From assembly GCA_030142905.1 (NCBI GenBank), contig JASJOG010000347.1:62001-126000 (forward strand): DNA of 64,000 nucleotides. Direction: 5' to 3'. The translations under genes and the position numbers were made by a program. Below, piece after piece: positions 44,570-55,359 of this stretch. Numbering within the stretch: position 1 is the stretch's first letter; each line of letters opens with the position of its first letter. Below the pieces are notes generated by a model that had not been told where the DNA came from, made no database searches, and worked only from the letters and a program-made list of their open reading frames with translations. The DNA is from Heliopora coerulea (Eukaryota; Cnidaria; Anthozoa; Scleralcyonacea; Helioporidae).

Positions 44570-46163
44570 TATATATATATACACACACACATACACACAC
44601 AGATACATATATACATACATACATACATACATACATACATACATACATACATACATACATACATACAAACATATCCATTCCGTAGTAAGTTCCGATTTCA
44701 TTGAATCATACATACCTCTCCTAAGAGTATTTCGCGTAGTTTTTCTTTCTTGGTCGACTATTTCACACTTACGTTCCTGTCGATGGGAATCTTCAGCATT
44801 AACAGACAGACTTTGGTGTGCCGAGGGAGACAAGTTTGTCTTAACCTTTTGCTCAGTTCTTGTGGATTTGGCTCTCTCATCTAAAAGAATGATAAGATCA
44901 AATGGTAAGTAAATGATAAGTTTAAATCTGCCGTCATTGGCATAGGACGACTTTCCTTCGCCACGTAGCTGAAGAGGAAGTTTTGACAAGTTGCCATGAT
45001 ATTTGACGTTCGTTTGGTAGAATAGTTGCGAGACATTCGCCTATCAGATGTCTGTAGGACAGCCTGGCGTCAGCCAGAGTAAAATTATAGAAAAATGATC
45101 CCACCTGGAAAGAGTTGCAATGCCATATAATAATATAATGCAATGCCATAGAATAATATAATGCCATGCCATACAATGCCATGCCATACAATGCCATACA
45201 ATACAATGCCATACAATACAACGCCATACAATGCAATGCCATACAATGCAATGCCATACAATGCAACGCCATATAATGCAGTGCCATACAATACAATGCC
45301 ATACAATACAATGCCATGCCGTGTTGTAATACAATACAATACAATACATTACAATACGATACAATACAATACAATACAATGCAATGTCAAAATAGTTGTC
45401 ATGATTAATTTAATATACCTGCGCTTGTCTCACTCATACATCGTCTCTTCAAATTGGCATGACCTCGGTCGAGGTCTGGAGAGGAGCTCCTTGGTCTTTT
45501 AGAAACCTGGATTTGATCGGACGATCGATAATATCGAGGTTCATCGGAATGCGCACGTTTGGGCTCGGAATCGTCATTTGCCAAATTAATCGAGCCTTGA
45601 AGTGGATTTGCTTGGTCTGGTTCGTCGCTGCTCGTCGAGTTTCGTCGCCACATGGTCGGGAGGTTTTTGACCATCGACTTGTCTGTGAGATAGGACGGGA
45701 TTTTTGAGAATCCACATTTATCTGCAAGACGACTACGGTTCTGCTTGGAGAAATAAAACAAACAATTACGATTTTCCTTTTTGACTTTTAAAGAAATCCT
45801 AAAATTCACTAAAGTAATCCTTCATTTACTTTAAAAAAATACTTTTTAAGCACACAAAGACTTTGTACTGCGCAAGGAATGAAAGGAACGTCACCCACTA
45901 AAATAAGGTGTTTAAAACCATCCACTAAGAAAGGCAAACTCGACTGAAATCTTTAAAATACTTTTATTATTTTTTGATCTTGACCGATCGAATTAACTTA
46001 TTTAACTTGAGATCTTCATATTAAGTTTACACCAGTCCACAAGTCCTTTCTACAGGCTGAATTCGGACAAGTAGAGGTAAGTTTTCAAACAGTTATTCCC
46101 ACATCCTACAGGCATAAGGGAAAGATTATAAAATGATTGGCAAAAAGATGAACCATACATGCT

Positions 46164-46217
<54 letters not shown>

Positions 46218-49200
46218 CTAGTCCGCAGTGTAACATGGCACACAGTCAGTAGTAACCGTTCGTCACCAAAAACATACGAATATCAGCAAGCGCAGCTGGC
46301 ATCAACCTATCATAATTCAAGATTTTTACCTGACCTTTTTCCGCCATTGACTTCGATTTTTATTTTTAATACTTTCCCAAGGAGCTCCACCATTACATGC
46401 TGTCTTGACATACAGCAGATTACATTTACACTTAACCATGTGAAGACAATTTTTACAGCCTTTACCAATAATTAACTAAACAGCCCACGCCTTTAAAAAT
46501 GGGTTATTCATGCCTACTATCTGTTTTCATCAAGAAAATCTTTCTTTTAGACGTTAGCCAATATTTTTCTAGATTTGCTCTGTCTTTGACTGTAACTTTG
46601 TTAATTGTCGTCTTCGATGTAAATCAGCGATCTCCAGTGGTCAACGCCCACCACCGCCATGGTGTGGGTTTCTAGAAAGAGGCTTTTTGAGAGTAAGTAT
46701 GAAGTTCGGGGAAGGGCACTTACTTCTAGAACAACTCTCGATAAAAATAACTTATACAATCTAGATTAAAAGTACTCCCACGGTCTCTTTGACCACGCAT
46801 TTCAAACGTTGTGTAGATTTAGGATTTTTTACTCAAAATGACGCTCGTTGATGAATATAACGGTTTTCTTTTATTAAATACTTATCATCGTTATTGTTGC
46901 TAGGAAAACAAACAAAGTAAATAAAAGAAACTGTTTTATGTAGGTGGATTCACTTACTCCTACGTCTATAACATTGAACAATGAAATTCACGCAATAACG
47001 ACTTGAAATCGTGTTAGCTCGGAACTACTCCAAGGCAGAGTACATTATTACACTATATTAAGCAGCAACTTCACACGAGAACTTTGATTTTTTGGGAGTT
47101 GTGACACAGTAAATAACCAATCAAGTAAATAACTAATTCAGCCGTGACCATTTTCTGAGCAAGCGTTCTCATAGAAAAAACACTGCCTAAACCGATGCAG
47201 TTCAAATTGTATTTTCCTTCACTTCACAAGCTTAACTACTTCTCAAACTTTGAAATTGGGAAAATTGTTGAAAGACTTTTGTGATAGGTCTCGTCTGTAC
47301 TCATAAAAAGTAATTTAACGATTGCGCTAGCTAAGAACATGTTGGACGGTTGAAAATTGGTACATTTGGAGCCCTGGGATGAGACCTGGGATTACTTAAT
47401 CAGTCTGCGGTTTGTAATGACAGGACTGTGAAGTCTTGTTGCATTTTTACTGTTCACTTTCAGGTATCGTTTTTACACATGGAGATAATTCGCAGATCTC
47501 CAGTATACAGAGTGAATATGTTAAATGAAGATTGAATTCTTAATTCAAACGCAGCCAAATATTACCTTAGTTGGGAATAAACTCGTGCTGAGTGACCTGT
47601 TAAATGGATATGCCCGTGTTTCTTCAAAGTTAAATTCCTTGGGGGGGGGAGACATCAACTGATACAGCAAACTGTTATATGTAATTTTAGGCAGAAGATG
47701 CACTAACCACTTTATGAAATATTCGCGACTCATGCCGCGCGTTTCCGCAACCAACCTATGAAGAATTTATCGTCCAGGTTCAATGTTGTTGTGGTTTAAT
47801 AGAAGCGCTTTAATCTGGACGATATTTCATAAAAAAAATCGAAGAATCAGCTTTCAAGTTGGTACCTTACACTAACAAAAGTATTACATTTTACCAGGAA
47901 AGCTGATCTCAAAACAACGCTCTATTACACGGAAAATTGAAAGGCAAACTCTGTACTCCTCTGTCAATTTGAAATGTTATTCAGAGGATGATTTAGCAAA
48001 GCAATGTCTCCTAAGTTAATCACGCATGCCTTTATCGTGTTCCATTGATGTAGCCAAATGAATGTTATCCATGCATGCGTGGTTACTCATAAAAGATTTG
48101 CCTCCTTCAAGAAGTGAGGTTACAAGAAATTTTGTTATTGTGTTATTGCATACAAAGACAACATCCAGTTACTTGTGTCATCAAAACTACAATTCACCGT
48201 ATACGTTTAGAAGTCAACGGTCAGAAAATCTTTTCTTCCGGAAAGATTGCGATAAAACACAAACAGTGAGTGGAAACTCTGGGTAAACTAAATTTGCACG
48301 AGATATGACTTTATAGTCATCATTGATAAAGTGTTTTATTTACCGTCATTGGGAAATATTTCCAGCGTGTTGAAACTGTCTCTGAAGTAAGCGAGCCTCG
48401 TTCTGTATGTCTGAATTCTTCCTTGGAAAGAGTCGGTAAAATTATCAGGAAACCGGTTACCATTTATGAATCTGTCATGCTTCCGTAAGTATCGAGCGCA
48501 CTTGTCAAAACTCGTAAAAAAATGAATAAATAAATAAAAATAAGAATTCTATTCATCTGAAGTTGATAATCAGAGTCTGGTTCTATTGATTTCAACAGGT
48601 CAGTGAGGAAATCGAATAGCATTGACCATTGTTCATTGAAGTGGACATCGCCTGACCAGGTGTTATCACACGATATTTAGAATCAAAAGCTGTCGAACTA
48701 TTAAATTTTCACCTGCAGAATTTGTAATACAGGTACTGTAAATAAATCCGGCTTTTCTGCCATTTTACTGTTGCCTAAAATAGCTTTGGAAAAATTTACT
48801 GTAAATCCCGTTGTAGAACGGTATACAAACTAATGTTCAGTCGTTCAGAGTTAGTGTACTCGTAAGTGGTGCTGCATCTTCGTCTATGGAGTGAACTGTA
48901 CAAGAATATAGAAATGGCCACAAAGTAAAATCAATTATCGATTGACAATATTGTTATTCCTAGGGGACGCTTTAATTTCTTTTAGTCGAATTGGATGTAA
49001 TTTTTTAAAGAACACAATGGCAGCAAATTTACAACAACTCTACTCCCTGTCGGGCAGTGTAGCGATAAACGGCGGGGCAGTTAGAATGGCTCGTGCTGTG
49101 TTTTATAAAATTTAGCGTTAATACTGTAACTCTATATTGGCAAGGAAAGTCACGCACATAATTTGCATACGAGTATGTACAATGGAAAACATAACACTTG

Positions 49201-51129
49201 GACGTTGAACGGAATACTTTTGACAGTTTATTAACGGGCAACTAAAGCCACGAACACAGTCCGAACAAGCGTCACAATTGAGTTATTAAAAGGGGTTCAT
49301 TGAACTAATACTTTAATAACCTCATGACGATTATAGCGGGGTATGTACGGCTAAATATTAAAAGACAAAGGTAAGTAGTTTTTGTTTAAGGTATACAGGA
49401 TAAACATAAGCAAACACACTTCTCCATCAGCGTCGTTGTTGGAGACCGTAACCTAGAAAAGAGTGATTTGTTTTGTTGTGTAGGCAAGTGAACGAGTGCA
49501 AGATCAAGAGGTATTCCTGTCACAAAGGAACGGAAATAGGAAAACTAAAAGATTATCATTAAAACATTCTTTATTATCTCCCTTACACAGATCGAACGAA
49601 ATAGACGGAGTCTAAAACCTACCATACCACTACAGATTTGTTGAAATCAGAAGCCTTAGAAAATCTTCCAGTCGATGTCAAGATATTCCCGATATCTCTA
49701 CACACCGTGAGTCACTCCTAGTCTCGAAGACAAACCCACAATTTACTCCATCCTAAAGTACGACTTACGTTGCCAATGACAAACTATAAATAAATGGTGT
49801 GAACTTGTGATTTATGTAGACGGCTCGTGCGATTCTAACGACTTCCTTGTAAGTGCAAGGGTCATCAGAACCCATTCGTCTCGAATGTTCGTGGGGGCGA
49901 GGTAAACTACGTGTGAAATTTTCCCAATAGTTCACAAATTTTCTCGGCATAATCGTCGGTCAGATATGCAGTACACAGAGCTATATCCCATGGGACGATA
50001 TACTCGCTATTTACATAGAGACTCGCATCTTTACGTGCACCTCGAGACATGATTAGAGAGAAAAGCCGGCAACTTTAAACTAAACTAAACTCATTGAGGC
50101 TAATGCCGTGACAAAGAAACCTCCTTTTCAAGCATTAAACATTTGCGTCTTGCGAGTTGATTAACAAGCAATATCGGACGAAGAAGTTGGAGAAAAGCTT
50201 TCGTACGACTATCCCACGAAAATTCTTAGACAGAATCGCCTGATACATTACACAGCAAATTAAGTTGGGATTTCGCGTGGATGAGTAAGTGCGGGAAGTT
50301 GAACGATTTTTAAATTTTAAGCTCACGAGCAAACAATCCAACGCAAAATGAAAGTCGATCTAATCACACTTGTCTTTTTACGAACAATGTGAGGTATCTT
50401 TCTCAATAAATGTGCCACAGTAAACCGAGCATTTCAAAGCTTGCCCGGAAGCTTGCTCCGTTAATACACGAAATAACAACGTGAGCTGTATTTTGTCAAG
50501 ACACCATGATTAACTAAGGTGTTTGAAAGTTATCCTAGCAAGTACAAAAACACAGTAAGAGAGAAGGTACTCACCACAGGCGATGAGACTCGGCAACCAG
50601 GACAATCACATATTGGCGGATGAACTTTCAAAAAGCCTTGTGCGATCAAGCTCTTCAAAGACTTCCCCTTATGCCTGATACTTCTTTTCCAATCTTTCGC
50701 AGTCTCCCGTCCACATATGTACTGCAGTTCGTTCGGCGTGAGCCACTCGTTGCCATACAAAATACAGGGGCCCTTACTGCCTTGGCACAGCTTCGACACA
50801 TACAACAACGCCGTTTTCTCTCCACACTGGATCTGCAGTGGCTCCTCGTGGAGCATCCCGCAGCGGTCGTTGTTCCTCAGTGCCTCGTTCAAATCTTCGC
50901 TTGACGACCGTCTCATCATCAAAGATTCCGTACTGTTTAATTTTTTTCCGGCTACGTCGTTGCCGCTTGTCGACCGTTCTGTCAAACCTCTCGCTGGCTC
51001 GCCGTCTTCCAAGCTGCGAGTACCCTCTGAAGCGACTCCCATAACTCGAGAATATTCGATAACCTGAGAGCTCGCAGATATATTGGCTTGACTAACTAAC
51101 AAATGTTCGTCACTTCTCGCTTGGCTCAT
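42168..51129 (-). CDS. SAMD11: SAND and SAM domain protein, SAMD11 orthologue
   Basis: Nuclear protein, probably a chromatin or transcription regulator related to the SAMD7/SAMD11 and polyhomeotic SAM group. Exons 50575-51129, 45419-45740, 44716-44880 and 42168-42988 join in phases 0, 1 and 1 to give 620 residues. Order: Ser-rich N-terminus; SAND domain at about residues 107-180 with the diagnostic KDWK (AKDWKRSIRHKGK) and CDCPGCR; Ser-rich basic linker; YARNQAQL segment; C-terminal SAM domain ending LGPALKIKAKIDELR. The junction SSPV/NRSRLADK equals the human sequence, so exon 1 joins directly to 45740. Start is the ATG at 51129 (MSQARSDE). Human SAMD11 is longer, mainly in disordered linkers. 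Confidence 0.93.
43307..43401 (+). repeat. (ATAC)n microsatellite
   Basis: About 24 tetranucleotide units in SAMD11 intron 3, directly beside the 184-bp palindrome. Confidence 0.9.
43402..43585. repeat. 184-bp near-perfect palindrome
   Basis: Arms of 91 bp from ATAACTTCAATAAAGTTAGA inward to GGCAAC-TG-GTTGCC at the centre (about 43493). Only about two positions differ. Each arm contains GATCATCAGGCAACTGG twice as a direct repeat, so alternative hairpins are possible. Confidence 0.9.
43860..44060. repeat. AT microsatellite and inverted-repeat fragment
   Basis: (AT)n at 43885-43925, then CCGGTCTGTACGCAAAA ... TTTTTCGCACAGACC (43953-44008) as weak inverted arms. Confidence 0.5.
44357..44477. 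repeat. (TA)n and 25-bp inverted repeat
   Basis: (TA)n at 44357-44389, followed by TAGTCTATTTGGTTAATGTC (44397) and its exact inverse ending at 44477. Non-coding, in SAMD11 intron 3. Confidence 0.75.
44535..44668 (+). repeat. Compound (TA)n(CA)n(ATAC)n microsatellite
   Basis: Runs of TA, ACAC and ATAC abut SAMD11 exon 3. They generate long spurious open frames on both strands (YICLYVC-type translations). Confidence 0.9.
44716..44880 (-). CDS. SAMD11: SAMD11 exon 3
   Basis: 165 nt, phase 1 in and out, acceptor ATTCTTTTAG and donor GAGAG/GTATGT. Hydrophilic linker (ERAKSTRTEQKVK ... QERKTTRNTLRR). The open frame extends into the adjacent TACATACA microsatellite, but that part is intron. Confidence 0.8.
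45121..45380 (+). repeat. Decamer minisatellite (TACAATGCCA)n
   Basis: About 260 bp of degenerate 10-bp units built from ATGCCATACA, ending in (TACAA)n. Lies in SAMD11 intron 2, 40 bp from exon 2. Gives open frames in several phases because the unit lacks stops. Confidence 0.9.
45419..45740 (-). CDS. SAMD11: SAMD11 exon 2
   Basis: Acceptor TTTATTTCTCCAAGCAG, donor GCAG/GTATAT. Starts NRSRLADK, then a Ser/Asp/Arg-rich linker with KRPRSSSPD and LKRRCMSE, which could be nuclear-localisation signals. Confidence 0.85.
46167..46204 (+). repeat. (AC)n microsatellite
   Basis: About 19 dinucleotide units, followed by a short (AT)n. Confidence 0.9.
48344..48510 (-). CDS. Candidate exon B of an unidentified nested gene
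   Basis: Open between a T-rich CGAG acceptor and a GTAAAT donor: 55 full codons, phase 2 in, phase 1 out. The residues FDKCARYLRKHDRFINGNRF and RTRLAYFRDSFNTL look protein-like, not low-complexity. Phase matches candidate exon A upstream (49769). It cannot splice between SAMD11 exons 1 and 2 in frame without more exons, and the SAMD11 junction is complete without it. No family recognised. Confidence 0.35.
49769..50050 (-). CDS. Candidate exon A of an unidentified nested gene
   Basis: Ends at a strong GTAAGT donor. Two frames are open in turn. From the ATG at 50050 (MSRGARKDASLYVNSEYIV) the frame runs 47 codons to a stop. The +1 frame is open from 49950 to the donor (RSLPRPHEHSRR, YKEVVRIARAVYINHKF) and splices in phase to exon B. 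Either the second ATG (49950) is the start, or a one-base error or decay joins the two frames. Function unknown. Confidence 0.3.
50575..51129 (-). CDS. SAMD11: SAMD11 exon 1: SAND domain
   Basis: 185 codons, phase-0 donor GTGAGT. Encodes LLYVSKLCQGSKGP, EWLTPNELQY, AKDWKRSIRHKGKSLK and PPICDCPGCRVSSPV. The KDWK core contacts DNA in SAND proteins. The SAND domain is contained in a single exon. Confidence 0.93.
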
Positions 51130-52500
51130 TTCTTTCTTCCCCCGAACTAACACCAACCCGTTGCTACACGCTGTCGGTGAAAAGAGGCGCCTTCGCTCGC
51201 TTTAACTTGGTTTTATGATTTTATCGACTCCCTTTTCGGCGGCCACGTAAACAAACAGTGGATTTGTCGTATAGCAAGCGCCTTGTGTTATCGCTCCACT
51301 ATCTGATCAACGTCAGACACCGTTGCATATGTGGGCGATGTACGCCGTCGTTCCCGTAACTTCAAACAAGTAGTTTGACGTCACCAAGCGAAGCCTTGAA
51401 TATATTTAGGCGTTCAGCCAATCAGGGAAGGCAATGGGGGGCGCTAAACGACGCAGCCACGCGACCGGCTCGCGTATTGCTCAGATGATATTCGCAAGAT
51501 AAATGTAGTAGCAAAAGCCATCCTTTCACGATTACATCAGTGATTCATTCACGAGCTGGTTTAGTTTTTCTTTTCTTTTCTTTTCTTTTTTTTCAAGTAC
51601 TTGTTGGTTGTGACATGTTATCTTTACATGGAACAGCACTAATAGGCTTAGAGCGCCGGAAACTTCCGATCATTATCGACAGTGGTTTCCCCATACCATT
51701 TTCGGATATGGCTCGTGCTCGCCAGAGGAATTTGAAGTATTTTAATTTTGTTTGTCTTAAGCCGGGTTAGTGCATGGCAACATAGATGAACATTGCGATG
51801 TTTATCAACGTACAGCACCAAGACAGACACGTCGAAAAGGATATTGACGGTAAATAACTTGATTCCAACGTCTCAGATCAATAACAAGCCCTCATCTTAG
51901 ACATGTTTCGGGTTGGAAACATCACTGCCAGTTTATACGAGTCATCGACAGCGGATTTCCACCCTAAAAATGCAGTGTGTCCTTTGAGCAAGACGACATC
52001 AAGCTTAGCATTTTAAAAATAAACAGGTGAGCTCCTCGCTAGTCCAACTGTAAACCATCGTCTTTCAGGGAATAACCAAGGAAAACTTCAAGGATTTCAC
52101 AGGTATGAGGAATGCAAGTAAACAACATTTGTTATGACGGCTGATAATACTCGTCTCTTGTCCATTTTCGTCTGAGGTATTTCACTAATGCACGACACGC
52201 TTGGAGCGCGCTATTGACGACTTGCACGGCCCGCACACAGTTCACGCACGTAAACACTGGTACACCATTTGTTTCCAAATTCGGAAGAACCACGCTAAGC
52301 AGTTTGATATCCTAGTGACGTCATTGACACATCAGTGCGGTGCGGCGACGGCGTCTGACTTCCGGGAGTTTCTCGGCGCTTCGAAACCTCAAGAGGAGAG
52401 CGCGGCCAGCTGTGTGGCGAGACCAAAAATAGCACGCCAGGGAAAATCCCGCCGAGGAGACACCGAAGAACAATAGAACGTAGCTTGTTCTACATTGTAA
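51130..52500. promoter_or_regulatory. SAMD11 upstream region
   Basis: The stretch just upstream of the SAMD11 start is richer in GC and CpG (51180-51480) than the surroundings, and CRE-like TGACGTCA sites occur at 51376 (TGACGTCACC) and 52316. No gene seen; the open frame at 52201-52476 has no recognisable motif. (TTTTC)n at 51566-51590. Confidence 0.4.
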
Positions 52501-54589
52501 CACATCGCGATTAGTTACATGACATGACTATGAGATGGACAGCTCGCTGGACAAGGACGCGTGGGCTTTGGGGATACAATATACTTCTTGCACTTCCCTG
52601 TTTGTTGTCCTTTTTCAGGCCACGTGATCTTACTCTGGACAATTGTTTCTTTGAAATTTAATGATACTGAGATAGGCATCGACGCATTATGATTACTAAG
52701 ATAAAAGTTTAAAACATCACATGGTGAAGGTCTGTGGGATGGAATCGTTCAAAGTTTCAAAAGGTATTCTTTCGGTAATTCTCAATTTCTTTAGTTTTAT
52801 TATAAATAATACTGTGGCATTCATTCCCTATGTTGTGAACTTATGATATGAACTAGCAAAATCGTATGCGCAAATAAATTATGGCAATTTTTGACGCAAA
52901 AAATTTTCGGGTAAAAAAATACATGAGTGTAACACGCCATTCGTGAACTATTTTCCTTAAAATTTTGATGCGGCAATACGTAGCAGTAACAACACTCGTT
53001 AAAAATGGTCCTGGGGTAACATCCCTTTATTGGAGACAAAACCCATAGCGGAGTTCAGGGCTCACAGACTGCTTCAAGAGTGATTTCAATCAAGAGTTCA
53101 GTGTACAAACAGCCAACAAGCTGGAACCTGCACATCCTCATTTTCGCCTCATCAGGCGCAGTTTAGAAGTTGAGCTATGTCGTAACAAACTCAACTACTG
53201 GGCGCACCAGAAGCTCGACATGTGAATCGCTCACACGACATGATTATCGCATGTGATTGCTCCTTCTGACGAATAAGATTAACCGTGGACCGTCTTCAGG
53301 ACATATTGTTACATTACGGAGCCAATTGTGAGCAGGAATTCTGCCCTTGACACTACATTGCATACTCCAGGATCGAACGATCGAGTGCGACCATGGGATG
53401 GTGTCGTAGAGATTTGTCTTCTAATGCATGCTTTGGCACCTATTTTGATTATTCTTATTTCAGAATTTGAATAAAAGACTACATGAACTGATGTTCCTCA
53501 AGCTGAACGAGCTTCACATTGGAAAATTGGAATCCAATAGTCAACTACTCCCACTCATTGTCTTGCTCTTTAGCTAGTAGATTAAAGCTCGTGGCTTTTA
53601 CAGGCTCAATTACAACCATCCAATGTCTCTACAACAGTATATTGTAAGCCGACTGAAGGTCTATAGCACTCAATGTGTTCATGTGGATTACCGAATTTGA
53701 AATGTTACCGGGCAGTAACCATGGCCTATATCAGTAGAGGTCAGTCAACTTCTGCTCCATATTTTAGTTATTCTGCTACACGAATCAGCACCACCAGACA
53801 ATCATTGTCTTTGCCTATCCGTAATTTCTTATGAATTCAAAACTGTTCGAAAGCTACGCGCCCCTTAGCTAGACGGATGAGCTAAGTTCCCCACAAAAGT
53901 TCAATTGAGCACTTCTACAGAGGTGCGTGACTGTAGCAAGGAGAGCTTCAATTTTCTTGAATCTTCCACGACGAACTGAAGCAATGAATCATAATAATCA
54001 TAAGAGGAATGTCATCGGTGTTTTGGGTTTTATATGAAAGACGCTTTTGTTTTCAAAACAACTAGAGCGGCATTTAAATTTGTATATATCAGACATGTTC
54101 ACAGACTGGTCGCCAATAGTTTTCTGCGTCATGACACCATCTTGTCAGCGTCGTTGCCTGCTGCAAGTTGAATTGGGTTCAGTTTTAATCCTGATTTCCA
54201 CGTAGCTGTCACGGTCATAGAGTTGATCGTTGACAGGTCGCCGACTCTTACATCTATTCTAAACGGCATGATGGTCGCATACGATGGTTCATCCGGTCGT
54301 GTTCGATCAATTCACGACGGTCTTTCGACGTTGGGCAACGTTGACGCATTGACAAACGAACTTTAAGCAGGAACCGTGCTCTTAGAGGATATTCTCACGC
54401 GCCAGGAAGACAATCCGCATGCAACAATCGTATCCCATGTATCGGCCTTCAAATAGGACATGAAAACCAGACCTAAGAAAAAGTTTGGGTTTAACTCTTC
54501 CCTTAAGACTTGTTCTGTTTTACTCCGAGTAACAAGTCTTATTTCCAAGTATTAAGAGTACTAAAGCAGGACATGGTCATGCTCTCGGC

Positions 54590-54670
54590 AACGGCTTTCG
54601 TAGCTCTGTGGGTAGGGTGTTGCACTAAAATAGCAGGATCGCGGTTCCGATTCGCAGTCAGAGGTCCAAG
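54590..54670 (+). repeat. tRNA-derived SINE relic
   Basis: GTAGCTCTGTGGGTAGGGTG is an A-box/D-arm and ATCGCGGTTCCGATTCGC a T-arm/B-box, with spacing near that of a tRNA. Stems are imperfect. Confidence 0.55.
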
Positions 54671-55304
54671 ACTTGCATTTTTCGCAGCTGGGCCCGGTTG
54701 AGTCTTTAAGTACACTATTTTGGCATTCGAAGAACTCCTTCATCACATAGTAATTTCATTTCATTATCTGATTATCCACCTTCTCACATAACTGGTCACT
54801 AGACTAACACCAAACGGCTTAGCAAGGAACAGAATAAGACCTTCTTCATCATATACAAACTCCATTTCATTATCTGAATATACACCTTCTTACATAACCA
54901 ATGCTTCGGTTGATTATGGCTTCATGAGGCTTGGAGAAGAGCGAGTACATCAACAGCCCGCATTCTAATAAACTTCGCAGGAGTTAATCTTTTCCGGGAT
55001 CTAGGATGTGTTTCCTCTCAGTCCACACTTTCACCTCCTTACTGTTTTTAGTAGAATAAAACCGGGTTTGCGAAATGACTCAGCACTTTATTTTCATTTT
55101 TGTTTAATGTTAAAGCACAGAGAAAACTTGAATATGATCCATAAATGAAAACAACGCGGACAAGACACAATATATAACTCCCAAGAGAAGAAATTCTTTT
55201 ATCATGTCTAAGAAACAACAAAACGTCAAACATATTCTATTTCATGTTTTAGTTCTTGGGAGACGTTTCTAATAATTTAGATTATTTTTTAAGGTTGTGA
55301 TTAC

Positions 55305-55355
55305 AATCATCATCATCGTCATCACAATCAGTGTCACTGTTATTATCATCACAGA
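55305..55355 (+). repeat. (ATC)n-rich tract
   Basis: Imperfect trinucleotide run, CATCATCATCGTCATCAC and similar. Confidence 0.6.
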
Positions 55356-55359
55356 TACG

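Noticed and set aside
44486..44989. Long open frames on both strands (137 and 167 codons)
   Set aside because: Mostly translations of the TACATACA and TATA microsatellites; only 44716-44880 on the minus strand is real exon.
45044..45502. Four overlapping open frames of 84-146 codons
   Set aside because: They are translations of the 10-bp minisatellite in different phases.
47545..47754. Extra SAMD11 or nested-gene exon on the minus strand
   Set aside because: Splice phase does not match candidate exon B or SAMD11, and the frame crosses a poly-C tract.
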